The translations under genes were made by a program, and so were the position numbers. Below are positions 31,670 to 41,010 of a stretch of DNA of 64,000 nt, in pieces; position 1 is the first letter of the stretch; each line of letters begins with the position of its first letter. This DNA comes from JBFMCT01 sp046565765 (lineage in GTDB: Bacteria > Actinomycetota > Acidimicrobiia > Acidimicrobiales > AC-14): NCBI GenBank assembly GCA_046565765.1, contig JBKHXX010000011.1:62001-126000 (forward strand), read 5' to 3'. Below the pieces are notes generated by a model that was not told the DNA's origin, made no database searches, and saw only the letters and a program-made list of their open reading frames with translations.

Positions 31670-33003
31670 GGGCGGTGCCCCACCAGCTCGTGCACCAGGC
31701 GGGTGAAGTGGTCGCCCCGCTCGGCGTAGGAGCGGTACTGGTCCCACGACGTGCAGGCGGGCGACAGGAGGACCGCGTCGCCCGGCTGGGCCACGTCGGC
31801 GGCCACCTTCACCGCTTCCTCCATGCCCCCGACGGTGGTGACGGGGCGCACGCCGTCGAAGGCGGCCGCCACCTCGGGGGCGGCCTCGCCCACGGCCACC
31901 ACGGCTCGCACGCGCGGCGCGGTGGTCCGCAGCTCGCCGAGGTCCAGGCCCTTGTTGCGGCCGCCGGCGATGAGCACCACCGAGTCGAACTGGGCCAGGG
32001 CGGCCACCGTGGCGTGGGGGTTGGTGGCCTTGGAGTCGTCGTACCACCGCACGCCCCCGCGGTCGGCCACCAGCACGACCCGGTGGGGCAGGCCGGTGAA
32101 CGAGCGGAGGGCGGTGGCCACACCGTCGGGGGTGGCCCCCGCGGCCACGGCCGCGGCCGCCGCGGCCAGGTCGTTGGCCAGGTCGTGGGGAAGGGTACGG
32201 GGCAGGTCGGCCACCGGGAGCAGCGGGCCGTCCGGCCCGGAGAGGTTGCCCTCGGCGTCGACGTGCCAGTCGGCGGGCCGGGCGAGGCCGAAGGTGGCGA
32301 CCCGGGCCGGGGCGGACGCCGCCCACGTCATGACGACCGGGTCGTCGGCGTTGACGACGGCCAGGTCGTCGTCCTGCTGGAACTCCCAGATGCGGGCCTT
32401 GGCGGCGGCGTAGGCCTCCAGGTCCGGGTGCCAGTCGAGGTGGTCGGCGGCCAGGTTGAGCCACACCGCCACCCGGGGCCGGAAGCTGTCGACGAAGCGG
32501 AGCTGGAAGGACGAGACTTCGGCGACCAGCACGTCGACGTCGCGCCGTACCCCGTCGGACAGGGTCAGGCCGATGTTGCCGCACGCCACCGCCTTCACGC
32601 CCGAGGCCTCGAGCATGGCCGCCACCAGCTCGGTCACCGTGGTCTTGCCGTTGGTGCCGGTGATGGCCACCATCGGCCGCCGGGCCCAGCGGGAGGCCAG
32701 CTCGATCTCGCTGCGCACCGGCGTGCGGGCCTCGAGGGCGAAGGCGATCACGGGATGGGACTCGGGGAGCCCGGGCGTGGGGACGACCACGTCGACCTCG
32801 CGGACCAGCCGCCGCAAGGCCTGGGCGTGCGGCGTCTGCTCGAGCACGACCCCCGCCCCCTCGGCCCGCCGCCGGCCCTCGTCGGTGGGCCGGTCGTCGA
32901 TGGCGATGACCCGCGCCCCGCGGTCGCGCAGGTGGCGCGCCACCGCCTCGCCGCTCACGCCCATCCCCACCACCAGCGCGGTCTCCGCTCGGGGGCCGGT
33001 CAC
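31666..33003 (-). CDS. murD: UDP-N-acetylmuramoylalanine--D-glutamate ligase
   Basis: 445 residues from the GTG at 33003, which overlaps the mraY stop. The N-terminal Rossmann-like domain starts ALVVGMGVSGEAVARHLRDRG. ATP loop ITGTNGKTTVTELVAAML; carbamylated-Lys region VSSFQL and LNLAADHLDWH. The C-terminal domain has GLPHRVVLVADRGGVRWYDDSKATN and VLLSPACTSWDQY. It adds D-Glu to UDP-MurNAc-L-Ala. Confidence 0.95.
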   Translation of the reverse strand: MTGPRAETALVVGMGVSGEAVARHLRDRGARVIAIDDRPTDEGRRRAEGAGVVLEQTPHAQALRRLVREVDVVVPTPGLPESHPVIAFALEARTPVRSEIELASRWARRPMVAITGTNGKTTVTELVAAMLEASGVKAVACGNIGLTLSDGVRRDVDVLVAEVSSFQLRFVDSFRPRVAVWLNLAADHLDWHPDLEAYAAAKARIWEFQQDDDLAVVNADDPVVMTWAASAPARVATFGLARPADWHVDAEGNLSGPDGPLLPVADLPRTLPHDLANDLAAAAAAVAAGATPDGVATALRSFTGLPHRVVLVADRGGVRWYDDSKATNPHATVAALAQFDSVVLIAGGRNKGLDLGELRTTAPRVRAVVAVGEAAPEVAAAFDGVRPVTTVGGMEEAVKVAADVAQPGDAVLLSPACTSWDQYRSYAERGDHFTRLVHELVGHRP

Positions 33004-34046
33004 AGGATCCCTCCCGGGAGGCGGCATTGGGGGCCGGCGGAGAGGTAGTCGGCATAGAACAACCCGAGGGCCAGGGCCGTGAACATCAGCGACAGGATCC
33101 AGAAGCGGATGATGACGGTGGTCTCGGGCCAGCCCATGAGCTCGAAGTGGTGGTGGATGGGGGCCATGCGGAAGACCCGCCGGCCGAACAGCTGGAAGAC
33201 CAGCACCTGGATGGCCACCGAGAGGGTGATCATCACGAACAGGCCGCCGGCGATGGGGAGGAGGAGGTGGGTGTTGGTGGTGAGGGCCAGCCCGGCCAGG
33301 CCGGCCCCGAGCGCGAGCGACCCGGTGTCGCCCATGAAGATGCGGGCGGGGGCGGCGTTCCACCACAGGAAGCCGGTGCAGGCGCCCACCAGCGCAGCCG
33401 CCACCAGCGACAGGTCCAGGGCGGGCCCGACGTTGTAACAGGACTCGTGGCGGAACTGCCAGAACCCCACGAACACGAAGGCGGCGAAGGCGTAGATCGA
33501 CGAGCCCGCGGCCAGCCCGTCGAGGCCGTCGGAGAGGTTCACGGCGTGGGCGGTGCCCATGATGATCAGGACGGCCCAGATGATGTAGAGGGGGTCGCTG
33601 ATGTCGACGATGCTGCGGCTGAAGGAGATGTCGGTGCGGACCTTGGCCTTGTACACGGCCAGCAGGGCGAACACCAGGGCGACGGCGACCAGCCCCACCG
33701 TCTTGGCCGTCTTGTTGAGCCCCAGGCTGCGCTGGCGGGAGACCTTGATCCAGTCGTCGGCGAAGCCCACCAGGCCGGCGGCCACGGTGACCAACACCAC
33801 CAGCACGCCCGCGCTGGTGACCACCGCACCGGTGCCGATGTGGCTGGCCGCGTAGCCGACGACGAGGGCCGCCATCATGGTGAGGCCGCCCATGGTGGGG
33901 GTGCCGGCCTTGGTGACGTGGCCCTGGGGCCCGTCCTCCCGGATCTGCTGGCCGATGCCGCGCACCTGGAGGGCGCGGATGAGCAGGGGCGTGCCCAGCA
34001 TGGCGACGAGCAGCCCCACGGTGGCGGCGACGAGGAGGGCTACCAC
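33000..34046 (-). CDS. mraY: Phospho-MurNAc-pentapeptide translocase MraY
   Basis: 348 residues, about ten transmembrane helices. It has GTPTMGGLTMM, GFADDWIKVSRQRSLGLN (DDxxK-type Asp pair), the catalytic NLSDGLDGLAAG, and IFMGDTGSLALG. MAPIHHHFELMGWPET is the MraY C-terminal signature. It makes lipid I on undecaprenyl phosphate. The GTG at 34046 overlaps the murF stop by 7 nt, and GGAAGG lies about 9 nt upstream. Confidence 0.96.
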   Translation of the reverse strand: MVALLVAATVGLLVAMLGTPLLIRALQVRGIGQQIREDGPQGHVTKAGTPTMGGLTMMAALVVGYAASHIGTGAVVTSAGVLVVLVTVAAGLVGFADDWIKVSRQRSLGLNKTAKTVGLVAVALVFALLAVYKAKVRTDISFSRSIVDISDPLYIIWAVLIIMGTAHAVNLSDGLDGLAAGSSIYAFAAFVFVGFWQFRHESCYNVGPALDLSLVAAALVGACTGFLWWNAAPARIFMGDTGSLALGAGLAGLALTTNTHLLLPIAGGLFVMITLSVAIQVLVFQLFGRRVFRMAPIHHHFELMGWPETTVIIRFWILSLMFTALALGLFYADYLSAGPQCRLPGGIL

Positions 34047-35386
34047 GCCGGCGGACCTTCCAGCAGGCGGAGGGCGAGCCTCTCCAGACCGGCCGCCCGG
34101 CTGCCCTTGAACAGCACGGCGTCGCCTTGGCCCAGGCCGCCCAGCAGGGCCTCCACCCCGCCGTCGCCTGCCGGGGGGATGCCGTACTCCTCGGTGCCGA
34201 CGGTCACGACCTCGATGCCGCAGGCGGCGGCCACCTCGGCCATCCGCCGGTGCTCGGCCGCCGAGACCGCTCCCAGCTCGAGCATGGGGCCCAGCACCGC
34301 CACCCGCCGGCCGGTGGCCGGAAGCGAGGCCAGGGCCCGCAGGGCGGCCTCGGTGGAGGCGGGGTTGGCGTTGTAGGCGTCGTTGAGGACGGTGGCGCCC
34401 GCCGGCGAGCGGCGCACGTCCATGCGCCACCGGGAGGGCGTGGCCTCGGCCAGGCCGGCGGCCACGTCGTCCAGGCCGACGCCCACGGCCAAGGCGGCGG
34501 CCGCGGCGGCGGCGGCGTTGGCCGCCTGGTGGGCGCCCCGGACCTCGAGGCGGACGGAGGTGCTGCCCCACGGGGTCCGCAGCGTGAACGACGCCCGCAG
34601 CTCGCCGTCGAGGGTGACGCCGGTGGCCCGGACGTCGCCGGTCTCGACACCGAAGGTCAGGACCTCCGCCCGGGTTCGGGCGGCCATGGCCGCCACCCGC
34701 TCGTCGGCCGCGTTGAGCACGGCCGTTCCCGTCGCCGGCAGCGACTCGGGCAGCTCGCCCTTGGCCTCGGCCACGCCGTCGAGCGAGCCCAGGAACTCGG
34801 TGTGGGACAGGCCCACGTTGGTGACCACGCCGACGGTGGGTGCGGCGATGGCGCACAGCCAGCGGATGTGGCCGGGGCCGCGAGCGCCCATCTCCAGCAC
34901 CGCAGCGCGGGCGTCGGGCGGGGCGTTGACCAGGGTGAGGGGCAGGCCCAGCTCGTTGTTCTGGCTGCCCTCGCTCACCGCCACCGGCTCCCGGCGGCGC
35001 AGCACGGCGCCCAACAGGTCCTTGGTGGAGGTCTTGCCGGTCGAGCCGGTGACGCCCACCACCCGGTCGGGCAGGCGGCTGCGGGCCAGGCGGGCCAGGT
35101 CGGCCAGGGCGGCGGCGGTGTCGGCCACGACGGCCGCGGCGGCCTCGACAGCCCCGGCGGACGGGGCGGACGGGGGGCCGCCGGGGGCCGGTTCTCGGGA
35201 GGTGAGGTAGGCGGCCGCTCCCGCCTCGAGCGCGGCGCCGATGAAGTCGTGGCCGTCGCGGGCGGCCACCACCGGCACGAACAGCTCCCCGCCCCGCACC
35301 CGGCGGGAATCGATGGTGGCGCCGTCGAAGTCGACGTCGTCGCCCACCACCTCTGCGGCGGGCACCTCGGACAGGCGGAACCTCAC
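34040..35386 (-). CDS. murF: UDP-N-acetylmuramoyl-tripeptide--D-alanyl-D-alanine ligase
   Basis: 448 residues. The N-terminal domain has TIDSRRVRGGELFVPVVAARDGHDF. ATP loop VGVTGSTGKTSTKDLLGAVL; LEMGARGPGHIRWL and TNVGLSHTEFLGS follow. The C-terminal NDAYNANPASTEAALRAL and MLELGA mark MurF. It adds D-Ala-D-Ala to the stem peptide. The GTG at 35386 overlaps the murE stop (GTGA). Confidence 0.95.
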   Translation of the reverse strand: MRFRLSEVPAAEVVGDDVDFDGATIDSRRVRGGELFVPVVAARDGHDFIGAALEAGAAAYLTSREPAPGGPPSAPSAGAVEAAAAVVADTAAALADLARLARSRLPDRVVGVTGSTGKTSTKDLLGAVLRRREPVAVSEGSQNNELGLPLTLVNAPPDARAAVLEMGARGPGHIRWLCAIAAPTVGVVTNVGLSHTEFLGSLDGVAEAKGELPESLPATGTAVLNAADERVAAMAARTRAEVLTFGVETGDVRATGVTLDGELRASFTLRTPWGSTSVRLEVRGAHQAANAAAAAAAALAVGVGLDDVAAGLAEATPSRWRMDVRRSPAGATVLNDAYNANPASTEAALRALASLPATGRRVAVLGPMLELGAVSAAEHRRMAEVAAACGIEVVTVGTEEYGIPPAGDGGVEALLGGLGQGDAVLFKGSRAAGLERLALRLLEGPPAW

Positions 35387-36840
35387 GTGCCGAGCAGCTC
35401 CCGGGCCACGACTCGGTCGTCGAAGGGGACCGACCGGCCGCCGGCGAACACCTGCGAGGTCTCGTGGCCCTTGCCCGCCACCACCACCACGTCGCCGGGA
35501 CGGGCGGCGTCGAGGGCGAGGGCGATGGCGGTGCGCCGGTCGGGCTCCACCACCAGCACCTCGGGCCGGCTCACCCCGCCGCGCACCTCGGCGAGGATGG
35601 CCAGCGGGTCCTCGCTGCGGGGGTTGTCGGTCGTCAGCACGGCCACGTCGGCCAGGCGGGTGGCCACGTCCCCCATCGCCGGGCGCTTGGCGTGGTCGCG
35701 GTCACCACCGGCTCCGAACACCACGATCACCCGCCCGCCGGCGGCCAGGCCGCGAGCCGAGGCCAGCACCTTCTCCAGCCCGTCGGGGGTGTGGGCGTAG
35801 TCGACCACCACCGCCACCGGGCCCCCGCCGTCCACCCGCTCGAACCGCCCCGGCACCGCCACCAGCGCACCCAGGCCGGCGGCCACGTCGGCGGCCCCCA
35901 CGCCCAGCTCCCGCGCCAGGGCCCCGGCGGCCAGGGCGTTGGACACGTTGAAGTCGCCCGACAGCCGCAGGTGGACGGGGTGGCCGTCGAGGGTGAACGT
36001 CGACCCGTCCCGGTCGAGGGCGAGGTCGCGGGCGTCGGCCATGGAATAGGGACGGACGGCGAGGCGGGTCGACTCGAGGAGCCGCCGTCCCCACGGGTCG
36101 TCGGCGTTGACGACGCCCACCCGGGCCCGGGCCGGGTCGAACAGCGACGCCTTGGCCGTGAAGTAGCCCTCCATCGTGCCGTGGTACTCGAGGTGGTCCT
36201 GGCTGAGGTTGGTGAAGGCCACCGCCTCGAACCACAGGGCGTCCACCCGCCGCTGGACCAGGGCGTGGGAGGAGACCTCCATGGCCACCGCGTTCACGCC
36301 GTCGGCCGCCAGGGCCGCCAGGCGGGCCTGGAGCTCGGGGGCCTCCGGAGTGGTGCGGACGCCGGAGATGGTGCCGATGACGGCGGCTCGCCGGCCGGCC
36401 GCCTCGAGCACGGACGCCAGGAGATAGGTGACGGTGGTCTTGCCGTTGGTGCCGGTGACACCCGCGACCGCCAGGCGGCGGGACGGGTGGCCGTAGAAGG
36501 CGGCCGCCACCGAGGCCATCGCCGCCCGGGCGTCGGCCACCACCACCTGGGCCACGTCGACGCCGGCCAGGGGGCGCTCCACCAGCAGGGCGACGGCGCC
36601 CGCCTCCACGGCCGCCGGGGCGTGGTCGTGGCCGTCGGTGGTGGCGCCCACCAGGCAGCAGAACAGGGCGCCGGAAGTCACCGCCCGCGAGTCGTGGGTG
36701 ATCGACGTGACCGCGGCCGCGCCGAAGTCGCCCAGCGACCGGAGCACGTCGGTCCCGCCCAGCAGGCGCTCCAGCGGCACCGGGCTCCCGATTCCGGCGG
36801 TCGTGCGGTGGCGGGAGGAAGCCGCCAGGGCGGACCGCAT
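35383..36840 (-). CDS. murE: UDP-MurNAc-tripeptide synthetase, meso-DAP type
   Basis: 485 residues from the ATG at 36840. ITHDSRAVTSGALFCCLVG begins domain 1. ATP loop VTGTNGKTTVTYLLASVL; MEVSSHALVQRRV and FTNLSQDHLEYHG follow. In the third domain TTDNPRSEDP contains DNPR, the motif of meso-diaminopimelate-adding enzymes rather than lysine-adding ones. The cell wall is therefore predicted to be meso-DAP type. It lies 5 nt after ftsI. Confidence 0.95.
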   Translation of the reverse strand: MRSALAASSRHRTTAGIGSPVPLERLLGGTDVLRSLGDFGAAAVTSITHDSRAVTSGALFCCLVGATTDGHDHAPAAVEAGAVALLVERPLAGVDVAQVVVADARAAMASVAAAFYGHPSRRLAVAGVTGTNGKTTVTYLLASVLEAAGRRAAVIGTISGVRTTPEAPELQARLAALAADGVNAVAMEVSSHALVQRRVDALWFEAVAFTNLSQDHLEYHGTMEGYFTAKASLFDPARARVGVVNADDPWGRRLLESTRLAVRPYSMADARDLALDRDGSTFTLDGHPVHLRLSGDFNVSNALAAGALARELGVGAADVAAGLGALVAVPGRFERVDGGGPVAVVVDYAHTPDGLEKVLASARGLAAGGRVIVVFGAGGDRDHAKRPAMGDVATRLADVAVLTTDNPRSEDPLAILAEVRGGVSRPEVLVVEPDRRTAIALALDAARPGDVVVVAGKGHETSQVFAGGRSVPFDDRVVARELLGT

Positions 36841-36845
36841 GTGGC

Positions 36846-38885
36846 TCAGGGCCTCGTCGCCGATGACCGGATGAGCGTAGCCGCAGGCACCTGGGCCCCA
36901 TCCTGCGCCCCGCCGCTCTGGCGTTCGGCCCCCGCAGTCCCGGGCGGCACCTGGAAGTGACGGGCGGCGTAGGCGGCCAGCTCGGCGAAGACGGGGCCCG
37001 AGGCGAGGGCGCCGGTGTAGGGCTCCGGCTCGTCGAGCACCACGATGGCGGAGAGGCGAGGCGACTCGGCCGGCAAGAAGCCGGCGAAGCTGGCCACGTA
37101 GGCGCCCTCCCGGTAGCCGAGCGAGCCGTCGTCGGCCGTCTTGCGGGCCGTGCCCGTCTTGCCCGCCACCGTGTAGCCCTCGATGGCGGCGGTCCGGCCG
37201 GTTCCGCTGGCGACCCCCTCGGCGAGCATGGCCGTCACCGCCCGCGCCGTCTCGGTCGACACGATCCGGCGCCGTTCGGGCTCGTCGCCCTCGTGCACCT
37301 TGCCGTGGGCGTCGACCCGGGCCTTGACCAGCGTGGGCTCGACGTGGACGCCGCCGTTGGCGATGGTGTTGTAGGCGGTGAGCATCTGGAGGGGCGTGAC
37401 GGCCAGCCCGTAGCCGATGGCCAGCGTGGGCAGGGAGGTGCCCGACCAGTCGTCGAGGTCGGGCAGGATGCCGGCCGCCTCCCCGGGGAAGCCGAGCCCG
37501 GTGTCGTCGTCCATCCCGAAGGCCTTGAGGTACTTGTTGAGCCCGGCCTTGCCCAGCTGCTGGGCCACGAGGATCGCCCCCGAGTTGGAGGAGTGGGCCA
37601 CGATCTCGGCCGGGGTCCACCACCCCGGAGGGTGCGACTCGGCGTCCTGGAAGGTGGTGCCCGACACGGTGATCGAGTCGGGGACGGAGAACCGCTGGTC
37701 GGGGGTGATGGCGCCCTCCTCGAGGGCTCCGGCCAGCGTGATCAGCTTGTTGACCGACCCCGGCTCGTAGACGTCGATCAGGGCCTTGTTGTAGCCGGCC
37801 GGCCGGGGAGACTGGCCCTTGGCGCCGGCCACCACGTTGGCGATGGCGAGCACCTCACCGGTGCGGGGGTCCATGACGACGGCGATGCCCCCCTTGGAGC
37901 GCGTCGACGTGATCTGGCGGGCCAGGGCCTGCTCGGTGAAGAACTGGAGGTCCCGGTCGAGGGTGAGCACCACGTCGTCGCCCCGGACCGGCGACACGCT
38001 CTGGCGCACGCCGCCCGCGATGTCCCGACCGCTCGGGTCCCGCTCCACCAGCTTCTCGCCCGGCGTGCCCGCCAGCTCGTCCTCGAGCTGGCGCTCGAGG
38101 CCGGAGAGGCCTTCGTCGTCGATGCCCACCTCGCCCAGGACGGAGGAGGCGATCGAGCCCGCGGGCTGGACCCGGGTGGGCTCCTCCTGGAGCCCGATCC
38201 CGTCGAGGGCCAGGGCCTCGACCTCGGCCGCCACCGAATCCTCGACGCGCCGGGAGAGGTAGACGAAGTTGCCGCTGCCGGTCAGCAGGGCCCGCAGCTC
38301 GGCTTCCGGCCGCTCGAGGACGGGGCTGAGGGCCCGGGCCGCCCCCGCCGGGTCGGTCACCATCTGGGGGTCGGCGAAGACGGTCGAGCGGGGGATGCTC
38401 ACCGCCAGCTCGGCCCCGTTGCGGTCCACGATCGACCCCCGCTGGGCGGGGAGGACGACGGCGTGCAGCCGCTGGTCCTGGCCGAGGACGGCGTAGCGGT
38501 CGGCGTTGAGGGCCTGGACGTCGACCAGGCGGACGACGACGGCCCCGAACCCCAAGACGAGCACGATGAGCAGGGCGAACAGCCGCCCCCGGGGGTCGCT
38601 CTGCCTGGGGTTCGGGCGTGGGGTCCGGTTCGCCCGGCGGGGGGGACTCGCCGGGCGAACCGAGATCGGTCGCCGCACCTGGGTGCGGGTGGGGGTGACG
38701 GGCGAAGGGCGAGAGGGGCGCGTGACCGTCGCCGTGGGGACCGCACGAGGCGGGCGGGTCGTGGTCGCCCGCCGGGGTGGCACTCGCGTCGCCGTACGGG
38801 ACAGGGCCCGCAGGAACTCGGCGTCGGTGACTTGGCCCGAGCGGCGACGCGCGCCGGGCGGGCGGGGGCGGGTGGGGGCGGTCAC
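36846..38885 (-). CDS. ftsI: Septal class B penicillin-binding protein FtsI (PBP3)
   Basis: 679 residues. A long basic, Pro-rich cytoplasmic N-terminus (1-100) leads to one transmembrane helix (about 101-120). The dimerisation/pedestal domain has QRGSIVDRNGAELAVS. The transpeptidase domain carries SVNK (S377, K380), SSN (432-434) and KTGT (576-579), all intact. It crosslinks septal peptidoglycan with FtsW as polymerase partner. The GTG start overlaps the ftsL stop. No PASTA repeats are present. Confidence 0.95.
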   Translation of the reverse strand: MTAPTRPRPPGARRRSGQVTDAEFLRALSRTATRVPPRRATTTRPPRAVPTATVTRPSRPSPVTPTRTQVRRPISVRPASPPRRANRTPRPNPRQSDPRGRLFALLIVLVLGFGAVVVRLVDVQALNADRYAVLGQDQRLHAVVLPAQRGSIVDRNGAELAVSIPRSTVFADPQMVTDPAGAARALSPVLERPEAELRALLTGSGNFVYLSRRVEDSVAAEVEALALDGIGLQEEPTRVQPAGSIASSVLGEVGIDDEGLSGLERQLEDELAGTPGEKLVERDPSGRDIAGGVRQSVSPVRGDDVVLTLDRDLQFFTEQALARQITSTRSKGGIAVVMDPRTGEVLAIANVVAGAKGQSPRPAGYNKALIDVYEPGSVNKLITLAGALEEGAITPDQRFSVPDSITVSGTTFQDAESHPPGWWTPAEIVAHSSNSGAILVAQQLGKAGLNKYLKAFGMDDDTGLGFPGEAAGILPDLDDWSGTSLPTLAIGYGLAVTPLQMLTAYNTIANGGVHVEPTLVKARVDAHGKVHEGDEPERRRIVSTETARAVTAMLAEGVASGTGRTAAIEGYTVAGKTGTARKTADDGSLGYREGAYVASFAGFLPAESPRLSAIVVLDEPEPYTGALASGPVFAELAAYAARHFQVPPGTAGAERQSGGAQDGAQVPAATLIRSSATRP

Positions 38886-39376
38886 GGGCGGTCCGTGATC
38901 GTGGTGGGGGGCGTGGCCGTGACCGGCACGCTCGTCGTGGTCGTGGGCCGGGGGCCCGGGATGGTGGTGGCCGGCGGGTCGGCCAGGGTGGCGGGCCGGA
39001 GCGGCACGACCGTCGGCGGCGACACCATCCCCAGGCGCTCCCGCGCCTCGGCCACGACCTTGGCCGGGGCCTCCAGCTCGGCGACCTGGAGCCGCAGCCG
39101 GCGCTGGACCTCCTCCTGCTCGGCGACCTGGGCCGACAGCTTCTGCACGTCGCCCTGGCCCTGGGCCAGCAGCACGTGCAGCCCCACCACCCCGAACAAC
39201 CCGAACAGGGCGGCCAGGAAGGCGACGGCCGTGCCGAGCCGCAGCAACCGCAGGCGGCGGGCGGCGGCCGGTTCGGGGACGACGTGGAGCAGCGGCCGGC
39301 GGGGCGGCTCTGCCGTGGGCGCGGGCGCCGGACGGGGGGCGAACACGGCCGCCGCCGCCCGGCGGGGCGCGGTCAT
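38882..39376 (-). CDS. ftsL: FtsL-like septum protein
   Basis: 164 residues from the ATG at 39376. A basic/Pro-rich N-terminus precedes a single transmembrane helix (about 48-68, LGTAVAFLAALFGLFGVVGL). A periplasmic leucine-zipper-like coiled coil follows (VQKLSAQVAEQEEVQRRLRLQVAELEAP), then ARERLGMVSPP and a Thr/Pro-rich tail. FtsL/FtsB-type proteins activate FtsWI. Assignment rests on size, topology and the fixed place between rsmH and ftsI; sequence conservation in the family is low. Confidence 0.85.
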   Translation of the reverse strand: MTAPRRAAAAVFAPRPAPAPTAEPPRRPLLHVVPEPAAARRLRLLRLGTAVAFLAALFGLFGVVGLHVLLAQGQGDVQKLSAQVAEQEEVQRRLRLQVAELEAPAKVVAEARERLGMVSPPTVVPLRPATLADPPATTIPGPRPTTTTSVPVTATPPTTITDRP

Positions 39377-40323
39377 ACCGCCACCTCCAGCTTCTCGACG
39401 GCCCGCAGGCGAGCGCTCTCGGCCCGGTGGTTGCGGGCGATCTCCTCGGCCGACGGCTTGCGGGCGCCCCGGGTGAGCAGGCGCACGGTGGGCGTGGCCC
39501 CGCAGCCGCACGGCAGGCCGGGGGGGCAGACGCAGCCCCCGGTGGCGGCGGTGCGGAAGCGGTCCTTCACGATGCGGTCCTCGCCGGAGTGGTAGGCGAG
39601 CACCACGCAGCGCCCTCCCGGGCGGAGGGCGGCGATGGCCTGGTCGAGGGCGGGGCCGAGCACGTCCAGCTCCTGGTTCACCTCGATGCGGAGGGCCTGG
39701 AAGGTGCGGCGAGCGGGATGGCCGCCCCGCCGGCGGGCGGGGGCGGGGATGGCGTGGCGGACCACGTCGGCCAGCTCGGTGGTGGTGGCCAGCGGCCGGA
39801 CGGCCCGGGCCGCCACCACCGCCCGGGCGATGCGGCGGGCGTGGCGCTCGTCCCCGTACCGGAACAGCACCTGGGCCAGGCGGCCCTCGTCGTAGGTGTT
39901 GACCACGTCGGCCGCGGTCACGGGGGCGGAGGCGTCCATCCGCATGTCGAGGGGGCCGGCGGCGCGGTAGGAGAAGCCCCGTTCCGGCCGGTCCAGCTGG
40001 GGCGAGCTGACACCGAGGTCGAACAGCACGGCGGACACCTCCTCTTCACCGATGTCGTCGAGGACCGCCCGGAGACGGTCGAAACGGGCGGCGCGCAGGG
40101 TGGCCCTGGCGCCGAATGCGCTGAGCGCGCCGGCTGCCGCAGCCAGCGCGTCGGCGTCCTGGTCGAGCCCGAGCAGGCGGAGGTCGGGGCGCGCCGACAA
40201 CAGGGCGCGCGCGTGCCCGCCCAACCCGACGGTGGCGTCCACCACCAACCCGGGCGGGACGGGCCCGAGGAGCTCGACGACCTCCCCGACCAGCACCGGC
40301 TCGTGCTCTGCGACCTCGCTCAT
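39373..40323 (-). CDS. rsmH: 16S rRNA (cytosine-N4)-methyltransferase RsmH
   Basis: 316 residues. It starts with EHEPVLVGEVVELL and the SAM site VVDATVGLGGHARALL, followed by LLGLDQDADALAAA. VLFDLGVSSPQLDRPERGFSYR is the RsmH signature; DMRMDAS, VNTYDEG and VLAYHSGEDRIVKDRF complete the family pattern. It methylates C1402 of 16S rRNA. A hairpin (GGGAACC / GGTTCCC, 40343-40360) lies about 20 nt upstream of its ATG. Confidence 0.96.
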   Translation of the reverse strand: MSEVAEHEPVLVGEVVELLGPVPPGLVVDATVGLGGHARALLSARPDLRLLGLDQDADALAAAAGALSAFGARATLRAARFDRLRAVLDDIGEEEVSAVLFDLGVSSPQLDRPERGFSYRAAGPLDMRMDASAPVTAADVVNTYDEGRLAQVLFRYGDERHARRIARAVVAARAVRPLATTTELADVVRHAIPAPARRRGGHPARRTFQALRIEVNQELDVLGPALDQAIAALRPGGRCVVLAYHSGEDRIVKDRFRTAATGGCVCPPGLPCGCGATPTVRLLTRGARKPSAEEIARNHRAESARLRAVEKLEVAV

Positions 40324-40506
40324 CCGCCGTCCCCCGGCCGGCGGGAACCATGGGGTTCCCGGGAAGGGGGCGAAGGGGGATCTTCCGATCTACCGTCCGG
40401 GGGACGGCGCACGAGCGAGGCGCGTCGCAACAAGCGGGGACAGTCCGTCAGCGGGCGGCGAGGGGCGCCCCCCTTCGGGTCACGGCGTTCGGGCCACGCA
40501 GGCCGG
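40324..40506. other. 183-nt spacer between mraZ and rsmH
   Basis: No open frame with coding character is seen. It contains a hairpin at 40343-40360 (7-bp stem, 4-nt loop) near the rsmH start and several G-rich runs. The less GC-rich segment TCTTCCGATCT (40381-40391) is identical to the last 11 nt of a common sequencing adapter. Most genes of this cluster overlap or abut, so the gap stands out. Confidence 0.6.
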
Positions 40507-40917
40507 TCACCCGGCGACCTCGCCCGACAGGGCCCGCTCGCCGGACCGCTTGCGCTGCCGCCACAGGGCCGCATCCCAGATCTCCACATGGTCGAAGGCG
40601 CCGTTCACCACCACGTCCCGCTCCAGGCGGGCGAACTCCCGCAGGTGCGGCGGCAGGGCCACCCGCCCCTGCTTGTCGGGGCTCGCCTCCTGGGCCCCGG
40701 CGAAGAAGAACCGGGCCACGTTGCGCCCCTCCTCGCCCGACCGGGCCCGCTCCTTCATCTCCAGGGCGCGGCGCTCGAACTCGTCGGGTGGCCACAGGCC
40801 CAGGCAGCCGTCGATCTCGCTCGTCACGTAGGCCTGCTCCAGCTGGTCGCGGAACTTGGCCGGGAGGATCACCCGGCCCTTCACGTCGAGAGAGTGGTTG
40901 TGTTCCCCGAGGAACAT
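40507..40917 (-). CDS. mraZ: Transcriptional regulator MraZ
   Basis: 136 residues with two SpoVT/AbrB-like half domains. The first is MFLGEHNHSLDVKGRVILPAKFRDQL, with the DxKGR motif. The second is FFAGAQEASPDKQGRVALPPHLREFARL, with the DxxGR motif. MraZ forms a ring and represses its own operon in E. coli. It is the first gene of the cluster. Two TGGAG repeats 10 bp apart lie at the promoter. Confidence 0.95.
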   Translation of the reverse strand: MFLGEHNHSLDVKGRVILPAKFRDQLEQAYVTSEIDGCLGLWPPDEFERRALEMKERARSGEEGRNVARFFFAGAQEASPDKQGRVALPPHLREFARLERDVVVNGAFDHVEIWDAALWRQRKRSGERALSGEVAG

Positions 40918-40990
40918 GCATGCGCCACCTGGGAGCGAAGTTGTCGATCATCCGTGTCCACCCGAGCCACGGGCCTCCCCATAGGCGCCC

Positions 40991-41010
40991 GTTCACTCCA
41001 CTTCGCTCCA
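40991..41010 (-). promoter_or_regulatory. MraZ-box direct repeats
   Basis: On the minus strand TGGAG occurs at 41010-41006 and 41000-40996, spaced 10 bp apart. A degenerate GGGCG follows at 40990. MraZ boxes are short TGG-type repeats with 5-nt spacers. These overlap the predicted transcription start (about 41003), consistent with repression. Confidence 0.7.
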
